The notes below the pieces were generated by a model. The model saw only the letters and a program-made list of their open reading frames with translations, was not told where the DNA came from and searched no databases. Positions 13,638 to 13,656 of a stretch of 13,656 nucleotides of DNA are shown here, one piece after another. The DNA comes from Candidatus Paceibacter sp. (lineage in GTDB: Bacteria > Patescibacteriota > Patescibacteriia > SG8-24 > DYFX01). The position numbers and the translations under genes were made by a program. The stretch lies in contig DYFX01000032.1 in NCBI GenBank assembly GCA_020724945.1, positions 1 to 13,656 of the forward strand, read 5' to 3'. Numbering within the stretch: the stretch's first letter is position 1; each line of letters opens with the position of its first letter.

Positions 13638-13656
13638 ACCGAAATGCATCAGCTGA
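13638..13656. repeat. Half of a second palindrome of the 12371 family (cut by window edge)
   Basis: ACCGAAATGCATCAGCTGA matches the left half and centre of the palindrome at 12368-12386 (17 of 19 bases). The right arm would lie outside the window. The two copies bracket purM. Confidence 0.6.

Noticed and set aside
9451..13656. Long open frames opposite or overlapping the ligase, GT4 and purM genes (9451-10629 minus, 9528-11108 plus, 11079-12305 minus, 12436-13656 plus)
   Set aside because: Shadow frames of GC-rich coding sequence, Arg- or acid-rich and motif-free, overlapping genes with full family signatures.
1..13656. CRISPR arrays, tRNA or rRNA genes other than the tmRNA, complete insertion sequences
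   Set aside because: No regularly spaced repeats, no tRNA cloverleaf and no transposase-like frame were seen on either strand.

Overview
The window is a GC-rich (about two-thirds by eye) bacterial chromosome segment using the standard bacterial code, with TGA as a real stop. Short intergenic gaps, extended -10 promoters (TGC-TAnnnT) placed almost on the start codon, and the flavour of the O-antigen ligase, GT4 glycosyltransferase and AI-2E-type genes suggest a Patescibacteria (CPR) genome. This is a moderate inference: the GC is high for that group, and one secreted protein has a C-terminal domain that would suit an outer-membrane barrel.

Left end (1-1190, minus strand): smpB is followed by the ssrA tmRNA (278-688), the two halves of the trans-translation ribosome rescue system. 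The tmRNA has a complete acceptor stem, T arm, encoded CCA and pseudoknot 1, and a 24-codon tag frame ending in VLA. A strong hairpin lies beyond it. Positions 1-246 hold no convincing gene, only a long imperfect hairpin.

Middle left (1210-4802, plus strand): a likely operon, divergent from smpB by 19 bp. It holds an AI-2E/PerM-type membrane protein, an unrecognised polytopic membrane protein, a membrane-anchored trypsin-fold/PDZ protein with all three catalytic positions replaced, and a Wzz-type polysaccharide co-polymerase, followed by a terminator.

Middle right (4803-9449, plus strand): four secreted or lipid-anchored proteins. These are a collagen-like protein behind a roughly 190-nt folded leader and three lipoproteins. 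The last two lipoproteins have almost identical promoters including the spacer, and the 504-aa one carries three tandem copies of an unrecognised Cys-bounded module.

Right (9466-12347, plus strand): a leaderless Wzy/WaaL-type O-antigen polymerase/ligase and a GT4 glycosyltransferase, separated by an 89-bp palindromic element. Together with the Wzz-type protein they point to assembly of a surface polysaccharide alongside a set of surface proteins. The right end carries purM on the minus strand with its own promoter and terminator, bracketed by two copies of one palindrome family.

Across the window, ACGT is nearly absent (three sites, two inside the tmRNA). Codons ending in C are switched to T when the next codon begins GT, which looks like a genome-wide methylation or restriction footprint.
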